DNA of 64,000 nt from Gymnothorax reevesii (GCA_029721435.1 CM056587.1:19600667-19664666), one strand, 5' to 3'; positions 35,301-44,258 are shown, counted from the stretch's first letter. Notes: generated by a model not told the origin, from the letters alone. Translations and numbers: made by a program.

Positions 35301-38300
35301 CTGAGTATATTTTAGCATTAAAAATATAATTTCATTTCATGAGCTTGCACATACTGGTGGGTTAACCATTAGCCTTTTTTCTCTTTGAACCTACATAAGG
35401 GAAAACCTACATGAAAAACTAAAGTTGATGGAGTTTACCCCCTCTACAGCTCTGAACCAGTCCCTCCAACCTCAGGTTCCCACTGAATTCAGACTTTAAA
35501 TCTGACCTCTTATTATCCTACCAGAATTCAAACCCAAAATCCTAGTGTCTCCCCATCCTGCAATCCTGTCTCCCTGCAAATCTCAAAACATTCCCTCCAT
35601 CACAAACACTGATCCCACACCACCCCCATCTTTTGTTGATCCAGGGGAATTTGCTGGCCGTGCCAAGATTGATGGGGCCACAGTTACCTTGTACAAGGTT
35701 ACCCAGAAAGACACAGGTGAATACCGCTGTGAAGTGAGCGCTTCTCTGGACCGAGTCAAGCTGGGCGAGACCAACGTCACCCTCAAAGTACTGGGTAGGA
35801 CGTCTGGCCTCTCTTTCTCCTCTACATCCATTTCCCTGTAACTCTATGGTTGTCTTCACTCTCTACGTTTAATATGTGCGCAATCATTCTTTGACTTTAC
35901 TTTTGTATACAGGGGTGCTGCAGCCACAGACTGAAAAGTGATCCTTTAGATGAGATTTGTTCAGGTACATAGATAAGCCAGTGTAGTTCACAGAACTGTC
36001 AGAAAACTGAATGTAAACCGACTGCTTTCATTGGTCAGACAGACATACTTTATTGAACCCCATAGGGTAATTTCTCCCCTGCATCTGACCCATCCTATAG
36101 TTAAGAGCAGAGGGCAGCCGCAGAGCTGGGCCTGGACCAACTCCAGCTTTAAAGTCAGTTCCTTGGTTCCACTGGTAGGAGAGTTCCCGTAACGTGCGAA
36201 CTCCATGCAGGGAGGCCCTGGCCAGCCGGGGCTCGAACTCAGCATCTATTTAGTGTGCGGCAGCAGTGCTAACCACTGTGCCTTCGTGCAGTGGAACTAA
36301 AAGCAGCATTAACACTGCCGCTCCGGGCCTGGAGATACGCACATTGACCTACATCTGCTCTGCTCCCCCCTCCCCTCCTCTAACTCCTCATTCCCCCCCG
36401 ACAGTGCCCCCCCACACACCCTTATGTGAGATCCCCAGCTCTGCAGTGACAGGAAGTGCAGTAGAGTTGCGCTGTCGGGATAAACAGAGCGTGCCTCCGG
36501 CCGTCTACACCTGGTACAAGGACAACAAAAAGCTGACCGTCAACCGCTGGCCCAATATCACCTACTCTCTGGACTCCAGCACTGGTACACTGGTGAGAGC
36601 CCATTCACTGCCATGTCTGACTCTCCAGGCTGCTGAGAGACTGGTACTCTGTGCACTGGGCTGGTGGGGTATTCAAGCAACCTGGGATAAACAGGTCCCT
36701 TTCCTTCCTGCAAAAAGAAGTCTGTCATGACAAGCGATTTGTCTCGTATTGATAGTTACAGTCTTCCTAATAACATCTTTAGATCTCTTTTCTTGAATAG
36801 AAGAGCTCAGTTTTGGATAGAGCTTAGTATTAGCTTGGTTTGCTATTTTTTGCTTTACAGGTCAAGTTGTCTTATGAAACCTTGAAGCAAGAGACACTGT
36901 CTCACCTCATTGGCCATCTTTTTGTATTATTTATCCTAAAAGAAATAGAAAATAATTTTTACTGTATGTCTACACATAAAACCAAATATTTGTGAATTGG
37001 TGCATTTTCCTTGGGGTTTTCAGTGCAGTATCTTCATCAGATGAGGCTTTGTTTAGTCTTAATATAATTCTGAACGTAGCGCCGCCGATTCACAAAATGC
37101 GAGTTCAGTTCATATTTGAAAGCTTTGGCTCTTTACTCTAACTTCACCTGTAGTTTAGTCTAAGTAAGTGGGTGACCAGTTGATATGTAGCTCTTCCATC
37201 TTAGTGAGTTTTCTCATCCACTTTTGAAACTACTTTCCCCTACACTACACAACATACTAAATCTATTACACTGCACTCCAGACTACATTAGCTTTACTGA
37301 GCCACGCGGTCCGTATATAGGACTAAATAGTTACACGTAAAACTCAGCACTTACAAAAATGACTGCATTTCAAATGTATGGTTGTTATGATTATAATCAC
37401 TATATATTTCTGTCTTAATTTTTGATTTAGTATTGCAATCAGCCAGGAAAGTAGAAAATATAAGCTTGTTCCAGGTTCAGTCTTGCTTGTAAGAGACAAG
37501 TTTCTTACCCTAATTGCGAATCTTGAAATTAATCAAACGTATGTCCCGATGACCAAAATATTTGTCCTATGTAGTCATACAAATTGGAAATGAAATCAGT
37601 TTTAGACTCATTGAGATTGTCTTTTTTGTTTTTGCAGTGCAGCATTACCGTGGCATGATACATTATTTTGTACACACTTGCTCTCTAATCACTGTATTCC
37701 TGTATTTACTGTGATGCAGTTTCTGGTGATAATGTGAAGTTCTCGTGAAGTTTGACTCTTTTTTCCTGCCTTTGAAATGCATTGCACAGCATTATAATTC
37801 AGTTAAATTAAAGTATAAGTTCACAGTATCTGCTGTATTGCTTTGTAGGGCAGACTACAGCTGTTACGTTGTATGACATAGACCACAGCTGTTGACCTGC
37901 ATGACATGGATCACACCTGTCACAGTTCTATTTCAGTACAGATCACCCATTATATTTTCCACTTCCAATTGTTTTGTCTCGAGCAGCGATTTAATACTGT
38001 CTCTCGGGCTGACACGGGGCAGTACCGCTGTGAGGCCAACAATGGAGTGGGGGCGCCGAAGAGCTGCGAGGGAAAGCACATGAAGATCGGTGAGTATTTG
38101 TGCGTGCCATGACATGGCGATGTTCATCATTACAAAAGAGGACAGTATCATTATGACTCACATTGTCAATTTCTCTCTCTCTCTCTCCATCCCAGATGAT
38201 GTGAACATATCAGTGATAATAGGTGTAGTCGTGGTGGTCTTTATAATCGTTGCGTGTGGCATGGGGGTCTACTATGCCTACCGGCAAGGCTACTTCAGAA

Positions 38301-39204
38301 GTGAGTCTGTGTTTTCTTTGGTTTTAGGCACAACCTCTACAATCAAACTCTTCCTCAGTCAGACCAGCGACATGAAACTTCAACTAAAATAGCATATATG
38401 CCACTGAAACAGAGGTTACGTTGTACTCTGGAACACCTCTAATTAATCTATTAGGAAGTGTATTGTCCATTTTTGAGCACATTGCCTAACGCGCTCTCTT
38501 TCTCTGTCTCTCTATCTGTTCTGTCTTCCTCTTTGTGTTGACATAGAGGGCCACAGTGGAAGGTAAGGCTCCTTTTCATATTTTACCTGTGGTGTGCCTT
38601 CAGATGTTTAGAGGGCCTTGAGAAACTCTACCTTTTACCACAATTGTTTTCAAGCTGTTCCCAATTAAGTTTGCCTCATTAATAATCAGACAATTTATTT
38701 ACAGGATAGTCAAGACCTATACATGGCCTATAATTATTAAGTTATTATTTAGAAATGATGATAAAGTGATTTACATTTTCGCTTCATTTAATAGTCCGAT
38801 GTGACATTGTAAGGATGGTAATTATCTGAATAAATGCAAAATTTTAAGCTCGTACTTTATTGCTTAATAAGCCTCGCTAACTAATTTACTCAAATCGGTG
38901 CCGTTTCATGAGCTACATGAGTTCGTATTGACATACTGACAAGTGCCTCATAATTTTGTGATACAATCTTCAATAGCCGAATTCAATCAAAAAATAAATT
39001 TGGCAGTCATTCTATCAATTAGGTTTTGCAACTGTTGCTAATCAGGCAAAGTAAACTGCAACATGTAGATAATTAAGTGTTGAAAGGTGAGGTTACCGAA
39101 GGCCTTAGCTAATGTTGCCCGACTGTCACTGTAATTTACTAATATGTTAGTGAAGAGGAGTGCTATAATGCTACACTAATGTGAAAAAAGTGATAAGCAA
39201 TGAA

Positions 39205-39282
<78 letters not shown>

Positions 39283-41399
39283 ATGAGATGGAGAGCCAGC
39301 ATTTGTGTGTGTGCAGGAATTTGAACTTTTGCATCATATTTGACTGACCAAAAGTGAATAAATCCAAATAACCAGAGACTGACCAGCTATCAACTGCCTG
39401 ACTGAAAAGCATGACCTTACTTTCTGTTCTCCCCTTAGTTATCCCTTATGTCCAGTACTGATGCAGAGTACATTGGTCCTAGCCATAGACTGTATATAAA
39501 GATGGATGACATGTCTCCTTTTCCTATACTGTACTAAACTGGAGCCAAAATATCCCTCATATGGATGCTGCCATCTTGCACGTTTGTAGCCAGAGGCTGC
39601 ACAGTGGTGATATGGGGGCTGAGCTGCAGTATCGAGATCCCGCGCATACACCCGCCTTACTCAGTTGCAACCACATCCCCTGAACTATATTGGCTGGCTG
39701 GCTGGCTGGCTACTTCAGTGTTAGCTGTCAAAGGCACTTATTTTGCACAGATGATGGGATGTAATCAACAACACCTACAGTTAGCTTAATATACTTAATA
39801 TTGTCTTATTTGGTATATAATCAAACATTAGGCCCATTGAACACATCGTTCTACTATTACTGAGAGCGTGTTAAAGGGTTAGGTGGTTCAAAATGTTTCC
39901 CCGTATAGACTTGTATGAGGCTAAAATACACTTGCTGCATTCCTTATGCTGAGCAGTATGTTGCTTAGCTCCCATGCCGATGTATGGCACTCCTATCAGC
40001 CTCTACAAACTTGTGCCAATTGCTGTCTACAAGCTAGGTAGCTAATACATTGATTATTAAAGTTACCTCATACAACCCAACTTCAGAAAATCTGAGCCAA
40101 CCCTTCAAAATAAGATAACTTCAGTCCATGTCTAAACAGACTCTCCAGTATCATGTATTTGAAAATTAGTTCTAACTACTTAGCTAACTAGCTGACTAGG
40201 TGAAGTGTTCCCGAATCTCGATTTAGTAGTTTGCTAGCTAGCAAGATTCCAAAATATGTCACTTTATTCAGCAAAAAAAAAAAATCAATGGTAGAAAGCT
40301 CTTTGCTTTGAACATAGCTCCCTGGTAAAAGTACATTATGCTGTGTTTGGAGGAAAGATATTTTTCTCTTTTTTTTTTACCTTACATGGATAACTAGCTA
40401 ATCTGTTTTTCTTTTGAGCAATACCATTAGTGTTAACAGTACATGGCGCAATGTTGTGAGCAAAGACCTTCTTACTGTCAATTTTCTATGGACTTCCAAA
40501 ATTAATGTGGGTTGTATACAACTGTACTGAGACCTAGCAATTTATGCATAATATTAAGTGATATCTGTTTTTTACAGTCGTACTCCAGCTCGGTACTATT
40601 CCCAAAAATAAGTTCAGTGACTACTTCTCTCAGAGTTGCTGTAACACACTGCTGTCAATCACGATTTTACGCCCACTTTTTAGAGGATCATAGACTAAAT
40701 TAGACCAAACACATCAGAAAAATGAATGCTTGAACATACATCAGCATGGTACAAACTACTTAAAATTACTGAGACCTTCAGCAAAAAAATATTTGCCACA
40801 TACGTACATTTTTTAGTGAGGTCCATGTCTCATCCACTAACATGGCAGGGGTGGGCTTATAACCTCTTCTTCAGCCAGCCACTAGTGTATGTTCAAGATG
40901 TTTTGGCCTCCCTTTTGGGGAGCTTTTGGGTCATGAATCTATGTATACAATCAATGGTCCCCGCCCATAACGCCTGCATTTTGGCTAACACCAAAAAGAT
41001 GCATTCTAATTGAGTAATACCCTGCCCTTGCCTGGATGTCATGGCCAGTGTCCTTTGAGCATGGTATTCATGGAGTGCCATCACAGTGTGTGACCTCCCC
41101 CCTGTGATCTCTGCATGACCCTTGCCGCCCCACCCTGCAGGTCCTTCTGGATTCCACAGTGTGATGGCATCGCTCACATCAGCAGCCAGAATCTGCACAG
41201 AGCAGACGACATGTGAGTCCGAGGTAGACAGACAAGCAGATTAAAAGACAGACGGAAGATAGTCAGACTGACAGACCGGTAAACAGCCAGATAAATAGAA
41301 AAACAGACAGAAACCTAGACTGAGATGAAGAGACTGCGTGTGTATGTCTTTGTGAGTGTGTGCAACTGTGTGTGTGTATCCTTTGTGTGTGTGTGTATC

Positions 41400-41441
<42 letters not shown>

Positions 41442-41726
41442 CTGGGGGTGGGAGGGCTTGTATTAGCTATGCTTTTGAGAAACAACTCATGGATGAAACC
41501 ATGGATGTTGTGAGGACATTTCAGTTGGTCCACACAAAAATGACATACAAATTTAAAAAATAAGGATCAAGGCTTATTTGTTGAAGTTATGGTTCTGGTC
41601 ACAGTTGGGGTTGGGTTAAGGTCAGAGTTAGGCATAATTTGGTTTTGTTACAGCTGCAGGAAAGGCTGTAAAGAATGAATATAAGTCAATACAATGTCCT
41701 CACAAGTATAGCTATACAGACGTACG

Positions 41727-41757
<31 letters not shown>

Positions 41758-42269
41758 ACCGCAAGGCCATAGTGAGTCTTGGAGACTTACTTTCCTTCTG
41801 GTCGAGGTCTTCGTACTGCAAGGCCCATCTCCAGGCGGAGGTATGCCGAGGGGGTCACTGAAAGATGAGCACTTACTAGGGAGGGAGCATGTACAAGTGC
41901 TGTAAATGTGGAATTATCCCTAAATCTGGAACGTTTTCTATATTTTTCAGCAACAACATTAACTACAGCCCTCCGCAAGATGTAAGCCATACTCTCTTTT
42001 AATAATTTGGGATGCTGCTCAGTTTTAAAAATTTAGATTTATTTAATCAGTGTAAGACAGAATTGTTCCATGGCCCATGGCCATCCTTTGTGTATAACTA
42101 ACTGAAGGAGAAATGATTAATTGTTAAACTGATTAATTGATTGCTTGTCTTCTGAAAAGACTGAGGATTTGTTGGCTTGTATTGTTGACAGAGTTGATCT
42201 CTGAATCCCTGACCATTCTCTCCTTGACAGTCTCAGGATTTCAAACACACCAAGTCCTTCATGCTGTGA
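18058..42269 (+). CDS. jam2: Junctional adhesion molecule 2 (JAM-B), complete, 11 coding exons
   Basis: Exons: 18058-18109, 32015-32080, 32211-32321, 35645-35794, 36405-36592, 37987-38089, 38196-38300, 38547-38562, 41141-41212, 41951-41981 and 42231-42269. All phases close to 933 nt, 310 aa (human 298). Layout: hydrophobic signal peptide 1-17; V-type Ig with C45, W59 and C105; second Ig with C150, W163 and C204 plus an extra pair C134/C216; membrane helix about 228-250; short tail ending [10 protein letters not shown]. The R-I-E at 56-58 matches the JAM dimerisation motif R(V/I/L)E. N120-V-T and N177-I-T are potential glycosylation sites. The final F-M-L fits a class II PDZ ligand. From family knowledge, JAM-B binds JAM-C at cell contacts and, in zebrafish, is needed for myoblast fusion. 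The 5' start has A at -3 and G at +4. Teleosts have two jam2 copies; which one this is remains open. Confidence 0.95.
19035..19429. repeat. CA-repeat unit with CCCTAA-like tract
   Basis: TGACTTTCATTCATGCATTATGT-type sequence leads into ACCTTACCCCTAACCTTAAC, then GTTGTGAGGACA and AAAATGTCCCCACTC, and ends in (AC)n at 19311-19429. Related units occur at 32343-32690 and, inverted, at 41370-41757. Confidence 0.8.
20520..20705 (+). mobile_element. tRNA-derived SINE
   Basis: The head GGTGGCTCAGTGGGTAGTGC is A-box-like. It is followed by AAGGTCCCGAGACCTTCCC in the B-box place, then GAAGTTTGCATGTTCTC and AATTGGAGACTCTAAATT, the standard body of a widespread fish and amphibian SINE type. Confidence 0.8.
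22690..24308 (+). mobile_element. Tc1-like transposon, copy A (defective)
   Basis: Ends CAGTGGGGTTC and its inverse at 24302-24308 belong to inverted repeats of about 200 bp sharing GGGCACCCCTG and TCTCCAAGTGA. A TA lies at 22688. The transposase reading frame begins with an HTH ([20 protein letters not shown], about 23188-23240) but is frameshifted before the catalytic part. A second, more worn copy of the same family lies at 42989-44258 in the same orientation. Confidence 0.85.
23515..24057 (+). pseudogene. Tc1 transposase C-terminal half
   Basis: The 180-codon open stretch has all three catalytic residues: D in WTDKTKIE, D in VFQQDND, and E in [11 protein letters not shown], with 34 residues between the last two (DD34E). 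Upstream frameshifts separate it from the DNA-binding part, so it is read as a remnant. Confidence 0.85.
24350..24760. repeat. (ATCAT)n then GTCTGTCTGT / AAGGTCA-rich dispersed repeat
   Basis: ATCATATC units, then TGTCTGTCTGTCTGTTTGTT, CTCCTCCGAGGTCCTC and GATCTTCACCAAACTTGGTG, then several AAGGTCA half-sites. Similar GTCCGTCC-plus-AAGGTCA sequence recurs at 54.2-55.7 kb. No coding capacity; family unassigned. Confidence 0.6.
24907..25213. mobile_element. hAT-type MITE (CAGGGGTGGGCAA family)
   Basis: Starts CAGGGGTGGGCAATCACGG and ends in a worn inverse CTGCCCACCTCTG. The octamer CTCTTGGG is duplicated exactly at 24899-24906 and 25214-25221. Confidence 0.85.
25821..26130. mobile_element. hAT-type MITE (CAGGGGTGGGCAA family), second copy
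   Basis: Starts CAGGGGTGGGCAAC and ends GCCCACCCCTG. The octamer CTTTAGGT is duplicated exactly at 25813-25820 and 26131-26138. It is the same family as 24907-25213, but inverted relative to it (the ACACCGGCCCTCCAGGACCG block is at the right end here). Confidence 0.88.
26794..27251. mobile_element. hAT-type MITE in the left arm, itself interrupted
   Basis: Starts CAGGGGGTCCCCAATC and ends GTTGGGGACCCCTG. The exact duplication ACTTAAAC lies at 26786-26793 and 27252-27259. A 249-bp insertion splits it at about 26860. Confidence 0.88.
26860..27108. mobile_element. Insertion within the left-arm MITE, with TGACCT array
   Basis: Begins CGAGCATTC and ends GGGGCTCG. It separates two halves of a MITE whose mirror halves otherwise pair. 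It holds six TGACCT hexamers at 26910-26947, an ACAC tract and CAATAGTCTCGCGAAACTC. Family unassigned. Confidence 0.55.
27722..27929. mobile_element. hAT-type MITE in the right arm
   Basis: Starts CAGGGGTGTCCAATCTTATC and ends with its inverse. The exact duplication GTTTAAGT lies at 27714-27721 and 27930-27937, which is the reverse complement of the left-arm target. Confidence 0.9.
28748..28763. promoter_or_regulatory. Paired CAGCTG E-boxes in a GC-rich island of intron 1
   Basis: CAGCTGACGCCAGCTG holds two identical E-boxes 10 bp apart. The surrounding 28700-28930 is clearly richer in GC than the rest of the intron and has no repeat signature. Enhancer function is only inferred. Confidence 0.25.
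29721..30953 (+). mobile_element. Tc1-like transposon inserted in the minisatellite (defective)
   Basis: Ends CATTGCCTGGCTA and, inverted, CACTGCCTGGCCA, each flanked by TA. The inside decays from an HTH region (about 29780-30018) to a C-terminal block near 30700-30760 ([19 protein letters not shown]). Multiple frameshifts make it inactive. Confidence 0.85.
31278..31703. mobile_element. Insertion with CCCTGCCAC / GTGGCAGGG ends
   Basis: CCCTGCCAC at the left and GTGGCAGGG at the right are exact inverses. The inside holds two related ~190-bp halves with GGATACAT and CTGTCTGTTTATCCCTCC. It interrupts the minisatellite and has no coding capacity. Confidence 0.5.
32015..32080 (+). CDS. jam2: JAM2 exon 2
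   Basis: 66 nt encoding [20 protein letters not shown] and two more residues, the first strand of Ig 1. Donor GTGAGG. Confidence 0.88.
32211..32321 (+). CDS. jam2: JAM2 exon 3 (Ig 1, first half)
   Basis: Contains the first Ig cysteine (VLSC), PRIEWKKKG with the R-I-E motif, and [10 protein letters not shown]. The donor GTAGTG is weak. Confidence 0.95.
32343..32690. repeat. CA-repeat unit with CCCTAACC-like tract
   Basis: (CA)n at 32343-32375 and 32665-32689 bracket CTTACCCTAACCTTAACC and GTTGTGAGGACC. Same family as 19035-19429. It begins 22 nt after JAM2 exon 3. Confidence 0.85.
33430..33650 (-). pseudogene. Tc1 transposase C-terminal scrap
   Basis: On the minus strand near 33590-33650 the residues resemble the R-x-x-A-V-I-x-A-x-G-G terminal motif of Tc1 transposases, broken by frameshifts. 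Confidence 0.4.
34095..35108 (+). CDS. Tc1-family transposase, full length, 337 aa
   Basis: This cut-and-paste DNA transposase acts on the inverted ends that flank it. Residues 1-50 form a first helix-turn-helix ([20 protein letters not shown] at 21-40), followed by a GRPR hook at 56-59 and a second, Arg-rich DNA-binding half to about 125. The catalytic triad is D149 (LFTDESRF), D239 (LQHDNTRPH) and E274 (SPIEHLWDE), with 34 residues between the last two (DD34E). [11 protein letters not shown] at 184-194 is the usual Gly-rich block. The length is normal for the family (about 340). There is no stop, frameshift or missing catalytic residue. Its Arg-rich composition and higher GC differ from the AT-rich intron around it. 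Confidence 0.95.
   Translation: MPRLSENDRWRAIGMIESGTSQREVAHRLNVHRNTIWNLWQRHQQTRHVRDRPRSGRPRVTTPRQDNWIRTTHLRNRFQPATITARTIPGLRRLSAQTIRRRLRHFGIVPRRPARRPILTVQHRRLRLQWAQQHRRWIQRQWDLVLFTDESRFMLNRCDGHLRVYRRRGERYANNCVQEFDRFGGGSVMIWGGITARNRTDLLVIDGNLTGQRYRDEVLRPLVVPFLMQHGPGITLQHDNTRPHVARIVQQYLMQQHVNVLPWPTRSPDMSPIEHLWDEMDRRLRRLDNPPATLQELRQRLRQIWNDIPQQFLAHLIRSMRRRCVACIMARGSHTRY
35221..35226 (+). promoter_or_regulatory. AATAAA inside the Tc1 element
   Basis: AATAAA lies 112 nt after the transposase stop and before the right inverted end. It is sense-oriented in JAM2 intron 3, so it could also cause premature JAM2 polyadenylation. Confidence 0.45.
35645..35794 (+). CDS. jam2: JAM2 exon 4 (Ig 1, second half)
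   Basis: Contains [12 protein letters not shown], the conserved D-x-G-x-Y-x-C of an Ig fold, and ends NVTLKVL. Confidence 0.95.
36030..36295 (-). mobile_element. tRNA-derived SINE, minus orientation
   Basis: The minus strand starts AAGGCACAGTGGTTAGCACT (A-box head) and has GAGTTCGAGCCCC (B box). The other end carries ACATACTTTATTGAACCCCA, a tail shared with fish LINE/SINE partners. JAM2 intron 4. Confidence 0.8.
36405..36592 (+). CDS. jam2: JAM2 exon 5 (Ig 2, first half)
   Basis: Contains [17 protein letters not shown] and YTWYKDNKK, very close to mammalian JAM-B. Donor GTGAGA. Confidence 0.96.
37987..38089 (+). CDS. jam2: JAM2 exon 6 (Ig 2, second half)
   Basis: [18 protein letters not shown] closes the second Ig fold. 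K-x-C at 214-216 provides the extra cysteine. Confidence 0.96.
38196..38300 (+). CDS. jam2: JAM2 exon 7 (transmembrane)
   Basis: [20 protein letters not shown] starts the single membrane span, followed by the basic YRQGYFR stop-transfer segment. Confidence 0.96.
38547..38562 (+). CDS. jam2: JAM2 exon 8 (16-nt micro-exon)
   Basis: Acceptor GACATAG and donor GTAAGG bracket just 16 nt encoding KGHSG. It is required to keep frame between exons 7 and 9. Confidence 0.85.
38855..39110. mobile_element. Relic related to the right half of the 26725-27998 hAT element
   Basis: Shares in order GCCTCGC(A/T)AACTAATTT, AAATAAATTTG, GGCAGTCATTCTATCAATT-like sequence, a GCAACTG stretch, AAAGTAAAC and a decayed GAGGTT...GGCC tail with 27585-27990. 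It has no MITE at the corresponding TTAAGT position (about 39074). Confidence 0.5.
39208..39280. repeat. (GT)n-(GA)n compound microsatellite
   Basis: A run of GT dinucleotides passes directly into GA dinucleotides. A short (GGCT)n follows at 39691-39710. Confidence 0.9.
41141..41212 (+). CDS. jam2: JAM2 exon 9 (cytoplasmic tail)
   Basis: Encodes [20 protein letters not shown] and onward to ADD. Acceptor CACCCTGCAG, donor GTGAGT. Confidence 0.88.
41370..41757. repeat. GT-repeat unit, inverted relative to 19035-19429
   Basis: (GT)n at both ends brackets GTTGTGAGGACATTTCAG and GGTTAAGGTCAGAGTTAGGC, the reverse-oriented version of the CCCTAA-like CA unit. It lies in JAM2 intron 9. Confidence 0.7.
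41951..41981 (+). CDS. jam2: JAM2 exon 10
   Basis: 31 nt encoding [10 protein letters not shown], with acceptor TATTTTTCAG and donor GTAAGC. Confidence 0.88.
42231..42269 (+). CDS. jam2: JAM2 exon 11 (stop TGA)
   Basis: Encodes [12 protein letters not shown] and a stop. DFKHTKSF is the conserved vertebrate JAM2 terminus and ends in a PDZ ligand. Confidence 0.95.
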   Translation, partial: SQDFKHTKSFML

Positions 42270-42390
42270 GGATTCAATGTACTGTCCCCTTCAATATCCA
42301 GCTTGCAGTACTGGACTGGTTGCAACCAAAGGGTGTAATTTACATGCTGGTCAAGTACACAGCTGTGTCTGCGGAGAGGAGGGGGTGGTG

Positions 42391-42680
42391 AAGATGGCCC
42401 AATGAATGGCCTTTCACTCCCTGCACTACTAAAATACTGTATATTTAGTGCCACCTACCCCCTCCACTGGCCAATCTTTGAACTGTCCTTTGTGGCGAAG
42501 ATGTGTGAGGAAGCTCTGCCAAAATATATCTAGTGCCACCTAACCCCTCTACTGGCCAATCTGTGAACTGTCCTTTAGTGGCGAAGTTAGCCCAATGAAT
42601 GGCCTTTCACTCCCTGCTCGTCCAAAATATTTCTAGTGCTACCCACCCCCTCTACTGGCTCATCTCTGAATTGTCCTTTG
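42391..42680. repeat. Three ~95-nt tandem repeats in the JAM2 3' UTR
   Basis: Each unit contains TAGTGCCACCTA(C/A)CCCCT or a close variant, then ACTGGCCAATCT and GAACTGTCCTTT. Units 1 and 3 also share CCCAATGAATGGCCTTTCAC. Confidence 0.8.
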
Positions 42681-42988
42681 TGCATTGATTGAGCACCAGC
42701 TGAACCATTGCCTTAATTATGGAGAGTGGAAAAAAAACGACCTGCTGTATTATTTTTTCATATATTTTGGTTTGGTTGTACATATTGTCTATGAAAGAGA
42801 GCCCTGTATGACGTTTAGTTGGAAATTACAGCTTCTACTTCAGAGGTGGAAATGTTGGGTAAAGAAAGTGAAAGTCAGCATTTTGTTATAATCACGTGGA
42901 TTCACTCAAACCCAATTATTCAGGCTGGAGGTTTAATTTAAGTGAAATCTGCTGGCTGAGTCCATGAATTGAAGAAACACCCAAGTTA

Positions 42989-44258
42989 CAGTGGGGTGCA
43001 AATTCGGGCATCTGGTTTAAATGTCTGTTTCAATAAATCTCCAATTGACTAAAAGCAAACCGTAGTAGTAAATGCTACAAAGTTAAACATGATACATTTC
43101 TGCAAATTTAAAAGCAAGGTTTCTTTTTATTTTAATTTTTCTGAGTTTTCAAATGATAAGAAAGGAAAAAGGGCCCTGTGCAAAAGTTTGGGAACCATTT
43201 TGGATTATTCTTTGTTACTTTTTAAGAAGATGGTCACTAAGGCCCAGACCCAGGTGATTTACTCGTTAGGGCTTCAATGAGAGAGGCGAGTATAATTCCA
43301 GGGTCGAAGTATATATTCTGAAGTAACTCCATGCCTTCTAAAGTATCCAACTGTTGTTAAAAACCATGTGTTCCTCTAAGCAGTTGTCCAAGGATGTTAA
43401 AATTCACATTCACCACCAATGAAAGGGCTACAAAAAACTCTCACAAGGTTTCAAACTACCCATTTCTACTGTCAGAAACATCTTAAGAAAATTGAAAATA
43501 AATGGAATAATTGAAGTCAAGGCAAGATCTGGAAGAGCAAGACAAATTTCAGATAGAATGGCCCGAGATATTAACCATGGAGGTGAATCCATTATGCTTT
43601 AGGGTTTTGTAGCAGCTGGGGGCACAGACAATATTGTGCGGGTGAAAGGAAGAATGGATTCCACCAAATGTCAAGACATTCTCAAGGCTAATGTTCAAAG
43701 CTTCGTACAGAAATTGAAGTTGAAGAGACGTCTTGCTGGAATACCCCAACAATGACCCAAAGCATACCTCAAAATCCACCATGAGGTATCTGCAGGAAAG
43801 ACGGATGAAGGTTTTGGAATGGCCATCACAGTCCCCAGACTTGAATATTATTGAAAATTTGCAGAGAGGCCTCAAACATGCCGTGCGTGCAAGAGGGCCG
43901 AAGAATATTTCTGAGCCAGAGGTGTTCTGTCAGGAAGAATGGGGAAAAATTCCAAAGACAAGAGTTGAAAGACTTAGCTGGCTACAGGAAGCATTTGCAA
44001 GCTGTTATAGCTGCCTGAGGAGGAGTTACAAAGTACGAGTTGACAGGGTTCCCAAACTTTTGCACAAGGCCTTTTTCCTTTTTTTTATTATTTTGAAATT
44101 GTAAAAAGTTAAATAAAATTTATTCTTGCTTTTAAAATGTGATGAAATGGGTCATGGTTAACTTAGTGGCATTTAGTGTTCAGGTTTGCTTTCAATCACT
44201 TGTGATTAATTGTAACAGACATTTAAACCAGGGGTGCCCAAATTTTTGCACCCCACTT
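42989..44258 (+). mobile_element. Tc1-like transposon, copy B (defective)
   Basis: Same ends (CAGTGGGGTGCAAA and inverse) and same internal sequence as the element at 22690-24308, with a deletion between the HTH and catalytic parts. [15 protein letters not shown] and [10 protein letters not shown] survive at about 43745-43860. A TA flanks the left end. Inactive. Confidence 0.85.

Larger units (their letters stand above)
33797..35307 (+). mobile_element. Apparently intact Tc1-like (DD34E) transposon
   Basis: Inverted ends at 33797-33827 and 35278-35307 share CTCAGCAACAAAAGTTTCTG followed by TGACACCA and differ only by one inserted base next to the tip. Each is followed outward by TA, the Tc1 target. 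An uninterrupted transposase gene fills the middle, and AATAAA at 35221 may end its transcript. It lies in JAM2 intron 3 in the JAM2 orientation. The near-identical ends suggest a recent arrival, by transposition or horizontal transfer; which one cannot be told here. Confidence 0.93.
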
